From CAZXCQ01 sp964639275 (GTDB taxonomy: Bacteria; Desulfobacterota; DSM-4660; Desulfatiglandales; Desulfatiglandaceae), in contig CAZXCQ010000118.1 in NCBI GenBank assembly GCA_964639275.1, positions 1-18,202 on the forward strand: a stretch of DNA of 18,202 bases, given 5' to 3'. The position numbers and the translations under genes are program-made. The notes beneath the pieces were generated by a model that was given only the letters and a program-made list of their open reading frames with translations, had not been told where the DNA came from and did no database searches. Below are positions 8,528-15,856 of this stretch, piece after piece (within the stretch, counting starts at the first letter, position 1; every line of letters begins with the position of its first letter).

Positions 8528-9205
8528 TTATTGATAACTTGCCTCGGACTGGATAGGGGCAATCACATAAATGGGAGCCACATCCGGGTCTTCCTGAAGG
8601 GTAATCTTGACTGCCAGGGGCACCCCTTTGTCCGTCTCCGGGTCCCAGGTTTGCTGCCATTCCGATTGCCCGCCGTCCTCAGAAGGCCCCTTCAAGTACT
8701 CGAATTCGATATGTTGTGCACCAGGAATCAATTCGAAAAAATCCTCTTCACCCTGATCTTCCACAGCCTTTTCTGTAAGAAGGGTATTTTTCTCAGAGAA
8801 CATAAGCCTCTTCTTCCCGCCCCCGTCCTCCTCCCTGACCACATATTTCACATAAACCATGCCGGCCAGATTTCCGGGCACCATTGGCACACGAGAGACA
8901 AACTCCACCGACTCTCCGTCGCCTTTAATAATGAAGGGCTGTTTATCTTTCTCAATCACCGTGCCCACCACAAAGGCGGATGCTATTTGCCGCTTGATAA
9001 GATCTAACACAACGCGCTGTCTCTGATGGATCTCTACATCTCTCTCCCCCTTTTCCCATGCCCTGGCCCCGATCCTGAGGGAGCCGAATACAATCACCAG
9101 GATGAGACCTACAATTGCAAGCGAGATCATCAGTTCCAGCAGGGTAAAACCCGATGAGATCGAAGATGGACAAAAAAGGGAATATCTTGAACGGGACGCC
9201 CTCAA
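8528..9205 (-). CDS. gspJ: Type II secretion minor pseudopilin GspJ
   Basis: This minor pseudopilin has about 225 residues. Its leader ends in Gly and is followed by FTLLELMISLAIVGLILVIV, with Glu at +5 as needed for assembly and methylation. The periplasmic part is strand-rich and has the GspJ-type HQRQRVVLDLIKRQIASAF helix. I chose a TTG start at 9205: it lies 1 nt past the gspI stop, AAGAGG stands 7 nt upstream, and the leader becomes 19 residues. The longest open frame reaches 9286 inside gspI but would give a leader of about 46 residues with no better ribosome binding site. GspJ forms the tip complex with GspI and GspK, whose genes flank it. Confidence 0.92.
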   Translation of the reverse strand: MRASRSRYSLFCPSSISSGFTLLELMISLAIVGLILVIVFGSLRIGARAWEKGERDVEIHQRQRVVLDLIKRQIASAFVVGTVIEKDKQPFIIKGDGESVEFVSRVPMVPGNLAGMVYVKYVVREEDGGGKKRLMFSEKNTLLTEKAVEDQGEEDFFELIPGAQHIEFEYLKGPSEDGGQSEWQQTWDPETDKGVPLAVKITLQEDPDVAPIYVIAPIQSEASYQ

Positions 9206-9206
9206 G

Positions 9207-9803
9207 CTACGACCTCTTATCACCCTCGGTCTTCTCAGCCAGTTTGATCGTGCTGATTTGAAAATGTCTTTCCCTGTCCCCCTCATCCCACATGACTTCG
9301 ACCTTTATGTTGAACATATTATAAGGTAGCATTGACTCCTCTTCCTCTGCCTGCTCGATGCGGACGATCTCTGTCTTCCATCTAACCTCGTCATCAAAAA
9401 CGCCCTCAAGGAGTCCCTCCGTGAATTCCTTTGAGAGAAGGATCTCCTCCATCTTTTCCCTCGCATGGAATATTCCCCGGGTGTATTCATCAGACAATTT
9501 GTTCGATCTTAAACCGCCCGAAAAGAGCTGCAGGATGACAACCAGGGATATGGCGAGAATCGATATCGCGACAAGGATTTCAATAAGGGTAAACCCTTTA
9601 TTTGAGACTTCAGACCCGCCTGTACTGTTACAGGCCCTGCCTCCCCTTCTCTGGATCGCTCCAACTTTGCGGTTTCGAGGTTTCAGGAGTTGTATCAATT
9701 TAGCTTTCTTCAAAATTAGAACTGAGACAGGGGAATGGGGGTTCGGAACCTCCATTACCCGGGTTTCAAAGAGTGTTACCAGAAGTTCAGATCGAATAGG
9801 CAT
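9207..9803 (-). CDS. gspI: Type II secretion minor pseudopilin GspI with repeat-derived leader
   Basis: The mature part is a clear pseudopilin: the segment NKG/FTLIEILVAISILAIS has the cleavage Gly, Glu at +5 and a hydrophobic helix, followed by about 110 residues that fit GspI. The start is odd. No ATG lies between repeat copy C and the leader, and the nearest candidates are the weak TTG codons inside the repeat. The ATG at 9803, with AAAGG 8 nt upstream and overlapping the gspH end, gives 198 residues and a leader of about 70, far longer than the usual 6-30. Most of that leader is encoded by the repeat. Either a long leader is tolerated or initiation occurs at a non-ATG codon downstream. 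The start is uncertain; the identity is firm. Confidence 0.85.
   Translation of the reverse strand: MPIRSELLVTLFETRVMEVPNPHSPVSVLILKKAKLIQLLKPRNRKVGAIQRRGGRACNSTGGSEVSNKGFTLIEILVAISILAISLVVILQLFSGGLRSNKLSDEYTRGIFHAREKMEEILLSKEFTEGLLEGVFDDEVRWKTEIVRIEQAEEEESMLPYNMFNIKVEVMWDEGDRERHFQISTIKLAEKTEGDKRS
9693..9778 (-). repeat. Dispersed repeat, copy C (gspH-gspI junction)
   Basis: An 86-bp copy runs from TATCAATTTAGCTTTCTT to TTTCAAAGAGTGTTA. The core AATGGGGGTTCGGAACCT plus CCATT is almost a perfect palindrome, so the transcript can form a stable hairpin. On the minus strand it starts about 9 nt after the gspH stop and lies wholly within the gspI reading frame without creating a stop codon. Confidence 0.82.
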
Positions 9804-10323
9804 GTTTGGAACCTTTGGCATCCTCTTCCCCCAATTGCACTGTTCCGGTAACAAAATCAACACTCACAAAGCATCGTCTTCCTCGATCATTTTTCAAAAA
9901 CACCTTTCCCCCACTGCTTGCTCCATTGGGGAAGAAAATAATCCGAAAGATCTCTGAGCCAGATTCACTTTCAACCGATACCACCCTATCAAAAATGATC
10001 CCCTCAGGCAGATCATATATTCTTGACCGATATCCCTCCTGGCCTTCATCGGCCGCTTCCTCTTCGCTATCCCCTCTGCTTGTTGCCTGGGCGGCCCCGA
10101 GGGCCAAACGGTTTTTGTTCAGATCAAACACGACGATATAGGGTGTGTTTTCCGATGTCGCCTGGCTCCTGGCATATCTAAGTGAGGCCGCGATCTTCTT
10201 GGAGGCGGTCTTCAGGCTCAGGGTGCTCATGGACCCGGCCACCCGGGGCCCCACAAAGGCGGCGACGAGGCTGATGATCACCAACACGACAAGGAGTTCA
10301 AGGAGTGTAAAGCCCTTTCTCAT
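9787..10323 (-). CDS. gspH: Type II secretion minor pseudopilin GspH
   Basis: This 178-residue minor pseudopilin has a very short leader, MRKG, followed by FTLLELLVVLVIISLVAAFV (Glu at +5). The globular domain has the GspH/FimT pattern: a helix with LRYARSQATSENTPYIVVF, then strands ending in CFVSVDFVTGTVQL. An acidic loop (SRGDSEEEAADEGQEG) occupies the middle. The ATG is preceded by TAAGGG at a 9-nt spacing, a sequence that overlaps the gspG stop. GspH sits between the major pseudopilin GspG and the tip subunits GspI-J-K and probably joins shaft to tip. Confidence 0.93.
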   Translation of the reverse strand: MRKGFTLLELLVVLVIISLVAAFVGPRVAGSMSTLSLKTASKKIAASLRYARSQATSENTPYIVVFDLNKNRLALGAAQATSRGDSEEEAADEGQEGYRSRIYDLPEGIIFDRVVSVESESGSEIFRIIFFPNGASSGGKVFLKNDRGRRCFVSVDFVTGTVQLGEEDAKGSKHAYSI

Positions 10324-10335
10324 CTTTATGGACCC

Positions 10336-10770
10336 TTACTGATCAGAACGATCCGCACCCTCACCCCGGCTGGAGATATCGGCGTCTTCCCCCTCACCTC
10401 CCTCTGCGCCGTCAGCTCCCAGAGAAATTATCTCATACTCGCCTTTATCACCGAGCCTATAGACATAGGGATTCCCCCATGGGTCCAGGGGCACAGGCTT
10501 TGGAAGATAAGGGCCATCCCATCTCTTCACACCGCCCGGGTTGACCCTGAGGGCCTTTAGCTCCGTGGGGTATTTGCCGGTGTCAAGCCGGTAGGTATCC
10601 AAAGCGGTTTCAAAAAGCGCTATCTGGGCCTTTGCCGCGTTTTGCTTTGATTTCCCGACCTTGCCAAACATCCGGGGACCTACCAGTGCGGCCAAAAGCC
10701 CCAAAATGATCATCACGATCAACAGTTCGATCAAGGTAAAACCCTCCTGCCTTCGTTCATTCCTGTGCAT
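10336..10770 (-). CDS. gspG: Type II secretion major pseudopilin GspG
   Basis: This shaft subunit of the pseudopilus has about 144 residues. The leader MHRNERRQEG is followed by FTLIELLIVMIILGLLAALV. The C-terminal part carries the hallmark GspG run WDGPYLPKPVPLDPWGNPY and the calcium-site loop near LGADGAEGGEGEDADI. A Ser/Gly/Asp-rich tail of about 12 residues follows. The start is the ATG at 10770, with GGGGAG 6-7 nt upstream; an in-frame TTG at 10788 overlaps the gspF stop but would duplicate the ribosome binding site region as protein. Confidence 0.96.
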   Translation of the reverse strand: MHRNERRQEGFTLIELLIVMIILGLLAALVGPRMFGKVGKSKQNAAKAQIALFETALDTYRLDTGKYPTELKALRVNPGGVKRWDGPYLPKPVPLDPWGNPYVYRLGDKGEYEIISLGADGAEGGEGEDADISSRGEGADRSDQ

Positions 10771-10784
10771 AACAATCTCCCCTT

Positions 10785-12014
10785 TCAAAAAGGCATTTCA
10801 TTGACGCTGAATATCGCCATTAGCATGGAAATAACGATAAACCCTACCACAAGACCCATGGCCAGAATCATGGCCGGTTCCAAAAAACTGATATACCTCT
10901 TGACCATATTCTTTACCGTCTTTTCATAACTCTCGGCCACCCTCAAAAGCATGCTGTCCAATCTTCCGGTTTCTTCACCAACCGTAATCATCTGAATGGC
11001 CAGTGAGGGGAAAACGCCGCTGTCGCTCAGGGGTTTTGACAGTCTCTCTCCTTCCTTGACCCTCTCATAGACTGTTTCCATTGATCGGGAGATCACCTGG
11101 TTACCCATAATCTCCTTGACCAGGACAAGGGCCTGTAGGATCGGGACCCCGCTCTTTGTCAAGGTCCCCAAGGTCCTGGCAAACCGGGCGACTTCGATCT
11201 TCTTGACCAGGTCCCCCGCGACCGGAAGAGTCATCTTGTTTTGATCCAACCTCAACCGGCCAGCCGGAGTCCTCAGATACCGTGTCAACAAAAAATAGAT
11301 GGCGCCTGATCCCCCAAGGATAACCCACCAGTATCTCCTCAATATCTCGCTCAATCCCAGCAGAAAACGGGTGGCCAGGGGGATAGTCTGGCCCATATCA
11401 GAAAAGATGACAGCGAATTTGGGGATGACAAAGGTCAGCAGAATGATGATTGAAACCCCTCCCACGCAGACCAGAAAGGAGGGATAAACCATGGCTGATT
11501 TGATGTAATCCCTCAGGTCCTGAGAGCTCTCCAGGAATTCACCCAACCTGCCCAGGACAGTTTCCAATACCCCTCCGGCCTCGCCTGCCCGCACCATGTT
11601 TACATAAAAGGTTGAAAAGACCTTGGGATGCTTTGCCAACGCATCTGACAGATAACCGCCCTCCTGGACGGTCTTGAGGATAGCACCTGCCACCTCCTTC
11701 ATCTTGTCCTTTTCCACGGCATCAATCAGGATGGACAGGGCACGATCTACCGGCAGGCCGGCCGTTAACAGGGTGGAAAGGTCCTGGGTAAAGATCACGA
11801 TATCTTTGGCTGAGACCCCTTTGAAGAGAGAGAGGACCTGCTTTGAAATGTCCGTATCAAGACGCCTGCCTCTTCCTCTGGAAGGGGTAATTCTTATGGG
11901 AATAAATCCCATATGATGAAGCTCGGCCACCACGCCCCGCTCTCCCTCTGCCTCAAGGGTGCCATTGACGACCTTGCCAGAACTGTCTGTTGCCTTGTAA
12001 AGATAGGTAGCCAT
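10785..12014 (-). CDS. gspF: Type II secretion inner-membrane platform protein GspF
   Basis: The protein has 409 residues, the normal family length, and two repeated T2SSF helical domains (about 73-195 and 275-397) with membrane segments near 177-200, 227-245 and 377-402. It begins with the family-typical MATYLYKATDSSGKVVNGTLEA and ends with the conserved FLEPAMILAMGLVVGFIVISML. Family-typical cytoplasmic stretches are present, such as LSTLLTAGLPVDRALSIL and its second-half counterpart LGTLTKSGVPILQALVLV. GspF couples GspE ATPase cycles to pseudopilin extraction. Its ATG lies 1 nt past the gspE stop. Confidence 0.96.
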   Translation of the reverse strand: MATYLYKATDSSGKVVNGTLEAEGERGVVAELHHMGFIPIRITPSRGRGRRLDTDISKQVLSLFKGVSAKDIVIFTQDLSTLLTAGLPVDRALSILIDAVEKDKMKEVAGAILKTVQEGGYLSDALAKHPKVFSTFYVNMVRAGEAGGVLETVLGRLGEFLESSQDLRDYIKSAMVYPSFLVCVGGVSIIILLTFVIPKFAVIFSDMGQTIPLATRFLLGLSEILRRYWWVILGGSGAIYFLLTRYLRTPAGRLRLDQNKMTLPVAGDLVKKIEVARFARTLGTLTKSGVPILQALVLVKEIMGNQVISRSMETVYERVKEGERLSKPLSDSGVFPSLAIQMITVGEETGRLDSMLLRVAESYEKTVKNMVKRYISFLEPAMILAMGLVVGFIVISMLMAIFSVNEMPF

Positions 12015-12015
12015 C

Positions 12016-13533
12016 TTATTTCTCGAGGGTTACCTTTAAGACCTCTGAGATGGTGGTAATCCCCGCCCGGACCTTCAGCCATCCATCCTGGCGCAAGGTC
12101 ATCAATCCTTTTCTGAGGGCCACCTCTTTGATCCTTTCGGTACTCGATCTCTTGGTAATCTCTCGCCGGATCTCATTGTCCACCGGCAGGTATTCAAAGA
12201 TGGCGGTTCTTCCCCTGAAGCCCGTGGATCTGCATTCTTCACATCCCCTTCCCGCAAAGAATTCGATTCCCGATGCCTCATCAGGGGTTAACCCCATCGA
12301 GTTCAACAGCTTCTCCTCAGGCCTGGTTGGCTCTTTACAATAAGGACAGATGACCCTGACAAGCCTCTGGGCCAACACACCCAGCAGGGTTGAGCTGAGA
12401 AGAAAGCTCTCCACCCCCATATCCAGGAGCCGGGTAACGGCCCCTGGAGCGTCGTTGGTATGGAGGGTGCTAAAAAGGAGGTGACCTGTGAGTGCAGATT
12501 GAATGGCGATCTCGGCGGTCTCTTTGTCCCTTATTTCTCCCACCAGGATAATGTCAGGGTCCTGACGCACAATCGAGCGGAGTCCGCTGGCAAAACTCAT
12601 CCCTATTTTCGGGTTTACCTGGATCTGGTTGACACCGCTCAATTGATATTCAACCGGCTCCTCCAACGTAATGATCTTGTTTTCAGATGAGTTTATCTTT
12701 GCAAGGGTAGTGTAGAGGGTGGATGTCTTGCCGCTTCCTGTGGGTCCTGTCACCAATATCATCCCGTAAGGCTGAGATATCAGGTTGGTGTATTGTTCAA
12801 GGATATGGTCAGGAAACCCCAATTTCTCCAGGTCGAGAATCAGGGTATCCCGATCCAATATCCTCATCACAAGGCTTTCACCAAAGAGGGTCGGGATGGT
12901 TGAAATCCGGAAATCAATCTCTTTGTCCGCGATCTTGAGTTTGATTCTCCCATCCTGGGGCAGCCGTCGTTCTGCGATATCCAGCTTTGCCATAATCTTG
13001 ACCCTGGAGATGATGGCGGCCTGGAGGCGTTTGGGGGGAGATTCAACATCGTGAAGGACACCGTCTATGCGATACCGCGCCTTGAATTCACTCTCAAAAG
13101 GCTCAAAATGGATATCACTGGCCCTGAGTTCCACCGCATTATAGATAAGCCGGTTTACCAACCTGATAATGGGGGCCTCTGAAGCGAGGTCTCTCAGATG
13201 GTCCGCATCCTCAATCCCTTCAGGTGATATGTCATAGAGGTCTTTGCCTGCCTCCTCTATAATGGTTTCGAGAGATTGAGTCCCGGCGCCATATAGTCTC
13301 TCGATGGTCTCAAGTATGTCTTCCTCTCTCCCCTTGGAGATCTTTATATCCAGCTCATATGCAAGCTTGAGGGCATCAATGGTATAAAAGTCCCTTGGAT
13401 CGGCCATGGCAATCCACAAGGCATTTTCATCTATCTTTAACGGAACAAACCTCGATTCCTTCATATAATCCACCGAGAGATTATCCATAACCACAGGTTC
13501 TCTGGGATAGTCCTGAAAAGATATCGGGCCCAT
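12016..13533 (-). CDS. gspE: Type II secretion ATPase GspE
   Basis: This 505-residue hexameric ATPase powers pseudopilus assembly. It has an N-terminal N1E-type domain (about 1-85), an N2E region with ELRASDIHFEPFE (135-147), and a C-terminal RecA-like core: Walker A GPTGSGKT at 263-270, Asp box IITLEEPVEY near 287-296, Walker B IILVGEIRD near 328-336, and His box STLHTND at 355-361. The tetracysteine zinc site is complete (C396, C399, C431, C434), which separates GspE/PilB from PilT-type ATPases. The ATG has GAGG 6 nt upstream. The family-typical N0 extension is short, so it is a compact GspE. It is the first T2SS gene and follows the SDR gene by 27 nt. Confidence 0.96.
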   Translation of the reverse strand: MGPISFQDYPREPVVMDNLSVDYMKESRFVPLKIDENALWIAMADPRDFYTIDALKLAYELDIKISKGREEDILETIERLYGAGTQSLETIIEEAGKDLYDISPEGIEDADHLRDLASEAPIIRLVNRLIYNAVELRASDIHFEPFESEFKARYRIDGVLHDVESPPKRLQAAIISRVKIMAKLDIAERRLPQDGRIKLKIADKEIDFRISTIPTLFGESLVMRILDRDTLILDLEKLGFPDHILEQYTNLISQPYGMILVTGPTGSGKTSTLYTTLAKINSSENKIITLEEPVEYQLSGVNQIQVNPKIGMSFASGLRSIVRQDPDIILVGEIRDKETAEIAIQSALTGHLLFSTLHTNDAPGAVTRLLDMGVESFLLSSTLLGVLAQRLVRVICPYCKEPTRPEEKLLNSMGLTPDEASGIEFFAGRGCEECRSTGFRGRTAIFEYLPVDNEIRREITKRSSTERIKEVALRKGLMTLRQDGWLKVRAGITTISEVLKVTLEK

Positions 13534-13560
13534 GATTACCCTCTAGATTTCGTCAAATAT

Positions 13561-14520
13561 CTACGCCTTAAAATAGTCGATCACACTCTGAATGATCCCT
13601 TCCAGGTCATAGGATGGCTCAAATCCTATGGCATTTTTTAACTTCTGGATGTTTGGGCGTCTCCTTTCCATGTCCTCAAAACCGGGTCCATAGGCCTTTT
13701 CATAAGGGACATGCTCGATTTCGGAATGGCTTCCGGTCATCTCTTTTACCTTCTGGGCCAGATCATTGATCGTTATCTCTTGATCGTTGCCTACATTGTA
13801 GATTTCCCCTTCGGCCGTGGGCTCATCCATCAATCTTCTAATCGCCTCTATTACATCATTGACATGGGCAAAGCTCCTGCTCTGGGTCCCATCTCCATAT
13901 ACCGTAAGCGGCTTTCCCAGCAAGGCACTCTGGACAAAACTCGGCAAGACCATCCCATACTGGCCCGTCTGCCGGGGGCCCACCGTATTAAACAACCGCC
14001 CTATCAACACCGGCAGCTTTTTCTCATCAAAATAGGCCAGTGCCAAAAACTCATCCAGGGTCTTGGAACATGCATAGGCCCAGCGTCGTTTCTTGACCGA
14101 TCCCATTACCCGGTTGTCGTCCTCAGACAGGTCGTGTTCCACATGCTTCCCATAGATCTCCGACGTGGAGGCGACAAAAACCTTTTTCTTGAACCGGTTG
14201 GCCAATCTCAAGACCACCTCTGTCCCCTTTACGTTGATATCCAATGTCTCCACAGGATGGTCCATGATATTCCTCACCCCGACGGCCGCAGCCAGATGAT
14301 AGATATGATCGGCCTTGAAGATCAGCTCATTCATCACAGACTCATTCAAGATCGTATCCACCACGAGGTGCAGTCTTTCATGATTTTGGATCTTCGCGAT
14401 GTTGGCAAGCTTACCGGTCCACAGATTGTCAATCACGAACACCTCATGTTGCTGTTCCAATAGCTTCTCTGCCAGGTGAGAACCTATAAAACCTGCGCCG
14501 CCTGTAATCAGTATTTTCAT
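13561..14520 (-). CDS. NAD-dependent epimerase/dehydratase (extended SDR, nucleotide-sugar enzyme)
   Basis: The enzyme has about 319 residues. It opens with the NAD-binding MKILITGGAGFIGSH (GxxGxxG at 7-13) and has acidic D31 after the second strand, HLAAAVGV at 75-82, catalytic-type TSE near 119-121 and Y149-x3-K153. RLFNTVGPRQTGQYGMVLP (175-193) and the later TVYGDGTQSRSFAHVNDV are typical of UDP-glucuronate decarboxylase and GDP-mannose dehydratase-like subgroups. The exact nucleotide sugar cannot be read from the sequence. I start at the ATG that begins the Rossmann fold. An in-frame GTG at 14580 with GGAG 6 nt upstream is a real alternative that would add 20 charged residues. The 164 bp to the next gene hold a short TTGAC palindrome and little else. 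Its role in supplying a sugar precursor is inferred from neighbours. Confidence 0.85.
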   Translation of the reverse strand: MKILITGGAGFIGSHLAEKLLEQQHEVFVIDNLWTGKLANIAKIQNHERLHLVVDTILNESVMNELIFKADHIYHLAAAVGVRNIMDHPVETLDINVKGTEVVLRLANRFKKKVFVASTSEIYGKHVEHDLSEDDNRVMGSVKKRRWAYACSKTLDEFLALAYFDEKKLPVLIGRLFNTVGPRQTGQYGMVLPSFVQSALLGKPLTVYGDGTQSRSFAHVNDVIEAIRRLMDEPTAEGEIYNVGNDQEITINDLAQKVKEMTGSHSEIEHVPYEKAYGPGFEDMERRRPNIQKLKNAIGFEPSYDLEGIIQSVIDYFKA

Positions 14521-14684
14521 TTTGACGTTCCGATCCCTATTGGCAATCCCCTTGTCCTTGGTTTTCCGTCCACCGTCCACGCACAGCTCCGCTCCTTCAG
14601 TTACATCAGCCCAAAACGGCTATCCGCTGAATATAATTGATAAATTTTCTCTCTTGACTTCGAGTCTCCGCCCGTTGACCCGTG

Positions 14685-15200
14685 TCAAACCGGGACCTTC
14701 TCCAAGGCCCAGTCCTCAATCTCCACTTCCAGAGATCGGTGTAACAGTTCAATTGACACCACTACCCGGTCTGTTTTTCCCTTATGCCGGAGATAGTACC
14801 CCACCAGTCCCTTTAACGGCCCTTCCATGATCATCACCTGGTCCCCATCACGCATATATGCACGATTCTGCACCGTACGATCTGTTCCATCCAGGATCAT
14901 CAGCGAAGAGATCTCCGCATCATTGGCTGGAAGGGGTTCCCCCTTAAAGGCAACAAAACGAACAACACCGATTGTCTTGATTATCCGGTGATACTCCTCG
15001 GCCTCAAGAACAGAATGAACAAACACATACCCAGGTATCAAAGGGACCAGGATCTTTTTGCGCCGGTCTTTACGCCTGCTCATGACCTGAACTCGGGGCA
15101 AAAAGGCCTCCACTGATTTGCTGCAAAGGCCTTCATAGACCTTTTGCTCAAAACGGCTTCGGGTATGCAAGGCGTACCATTTACCATAATCCCGGTTCAT
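14685..15200 (-). CDS. UpxY/RfaH-type NusG-like transcription antiterminator
   Basis: This 171-residue NusG paralogue has an NGN domain (about 6-108), beginning KWYALHTRSRFEQKVYEGL and containing LVPLIPGYVFVH, and a C-terminal KOW domain (about 117-160; DGDQVMIMEGPLKGLVGYYL). Specialised NusG paralogues at the head of capsule and exopolysaccharide operons (UpxY, RfaH, LoaP) bind RNA polymerase early and suppress termination in long operons. Its place as second gene of a very long unidirectional cluster fits that job. It is not likely to be the housekeeping NusG, which normally sits beside secE and rplK. The start overlaps the regulator's stop as ATGA, and GAGAGG lies 11 nt upstream. No ops-like DNA element was recognised. 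Confidence 0.88.
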   Translation of the reverse strand: MNRDYGKWYALHTRSRFEQKVYEGLCSKSVEAFLPRVQVMSRRKDRRKKILVPLIPGYVFVHSVLEAEEYHRIIKTIGVVRFVAFKGEPLPANDAEISSLMILDGTDRTVQNRAYMRDGDQVMIMEGPLKGLVGYYLRHKGKTDRVVVSIELLHRSLEVEIEDWALEKVPV

Positions 15201-15775
15201 AGCGTGATTATCCTCTCCGGGCTGACACCTCTATCAACCAGGGATCGGATATCCCGATCCGTATCTTCAAGGCGTGTCAACAGCACCGCATCCCAATCCC
15301 CACGGTCCAATCGGTCAAGATCCTGGAACTTAAACCCGAAAAAATCGTCCCCGTTCTCTCTGTCATCTACGATCCCAACTAGCCGTATCTCGGTAAGCTG
15401 GAGATACAGATAGGCCAGCTCGGCCACCTCTCCTGCCCCAAAAAAAAGAAGGGACCGTATCCGGTTTTCTTCCATCTCCTTAAATCTACTAACCAGCAAT
15501 TTCTTGATTTCACGGTAGAAATTCACAGAATACTGGAGATATTCAACGGTCAGTTTGCTCTTTCTCGCCAGGCCCTCGGGAGTCAGGAAATACTTCATCC
15601 TGTTCCGGGGCATGGTCTTGACCTTGAAATACCCCTTATCCACAAGCCTCCTGACAAATCTATTGACAAGACCCAGAGAAAGGTTTAAACGACGGGAAAG
15701 TTCTCTTTGACTGGGGCAGCTATCCTGCTCAATCTCCCCCATTAACCGCAGGATATGGATGTCTTCTTTGTGCAT
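15197..15775 (-). CDS. Winged-helix transcriptional regulator with Rossmann-like C-terminal domain
   Basis: The protein has about 192 residues. Residues 5-65 form a winged helix with SQRELSRRLNLSLGLVNRFVRRLVDKGYF and a wing ending YFLTPEGLARK, as in MarR-like regulators. A helical linker (about 70-105) leads to a second domain with SLLFFGAGEVAELAYLYL (109-126), LVGIVDD and DAVLLTR, which reads as a Rossmann-like nucleotide-binding fold like that of the CoA/NAD-binding N-terminal domains of PglD-type or FlaA1-type sugar enzymes. It could sense a cofactor or nucleotide sugar; that is inference. The ATG at 15775 is used; the frame also contains a TTG at 15784. The nearby promoter palindrome suggests autoregulation. 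Confidence 0.82.
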   Translation of the reverse strand: MHKEDIHILRLMGEIEQDSCPSQRELSRRLNLSLGLVNRFVRRLVDKGYFKVKTMPRNRMKYFLTPEGLARKSKLTVEYLQYSVNFYREIKKLLVSRFKEMEENRIRSLLFFGAGEVAELAYLYLQLTEIRLVGIVDDRENGDDFFGFKFQDLDRLDRGDWDAVLLTRLEDTDRDIRSLVDRGVSPERIITL

Positions 15776-15827
15776 AAATACCAACAGTTATGGAACTCGA
15801 ATAGGTGAGGAAATAGGTTTTTTTACT

Positions 15828-15856
15828 AGTGTTCAATAACTGAACGTTTTTGTCAA
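15828..15856 (-). promoter_or_regulatory. Putative promoter of the regulator/antiterminator/T2SS operon
   Basis: On the minus strand a perfect -35 box TTGACA (15856-15851) is followed after 17 nt by AACACT (15833-15828), a weak -10 match. It lies about 55 nt upstream of the regulator start and is the only good -35 box in the divergent gap. The -10 assignment is uncertain. Confidence 0.45.
15831..15845. promoter_or_regulatory. Palindromic putative operator GTTCA-N5-TGAAC
   Basis: GTTCAATAACTGAAC has perfect 5-bp arms with a 5-nt spacer. It lies between the -35 and -10 of the putative leftward promoter, a classical repressor position. The adjacent winged-helix regulator is the obvious candidate ligand. 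It may also act on the divergent DUF6485 gene. Confidence 0.45.

Noticed and set aside
9206..9286. Longer GspJ starting inside gspI
   Set aside because: It would give a leader of about 46 residues; the TTG at 9205 has AAGAGG at 7-nt spacing and gives a normal leader.
6043..13533. Type IV pilus system instead of type II secretion
   Set aside because: GspG has the WDGPYLP...DPWGNPY and calcium-loop signature, GspK lacks Glu5, and GspC-like and GspM genes are present; no PilT, PilQ-type AMIN domains or PilY are seen. Only GspL looks pilus-like (PilM-PilN).
14630..14635. Minus-strand TATATT as a -10 box for a separate SDR/T2SS promoter
   Set aside because: No acceptable -35 box at 16-19 nt spacing; an A+T-rich gap gives such hexamers by chance.
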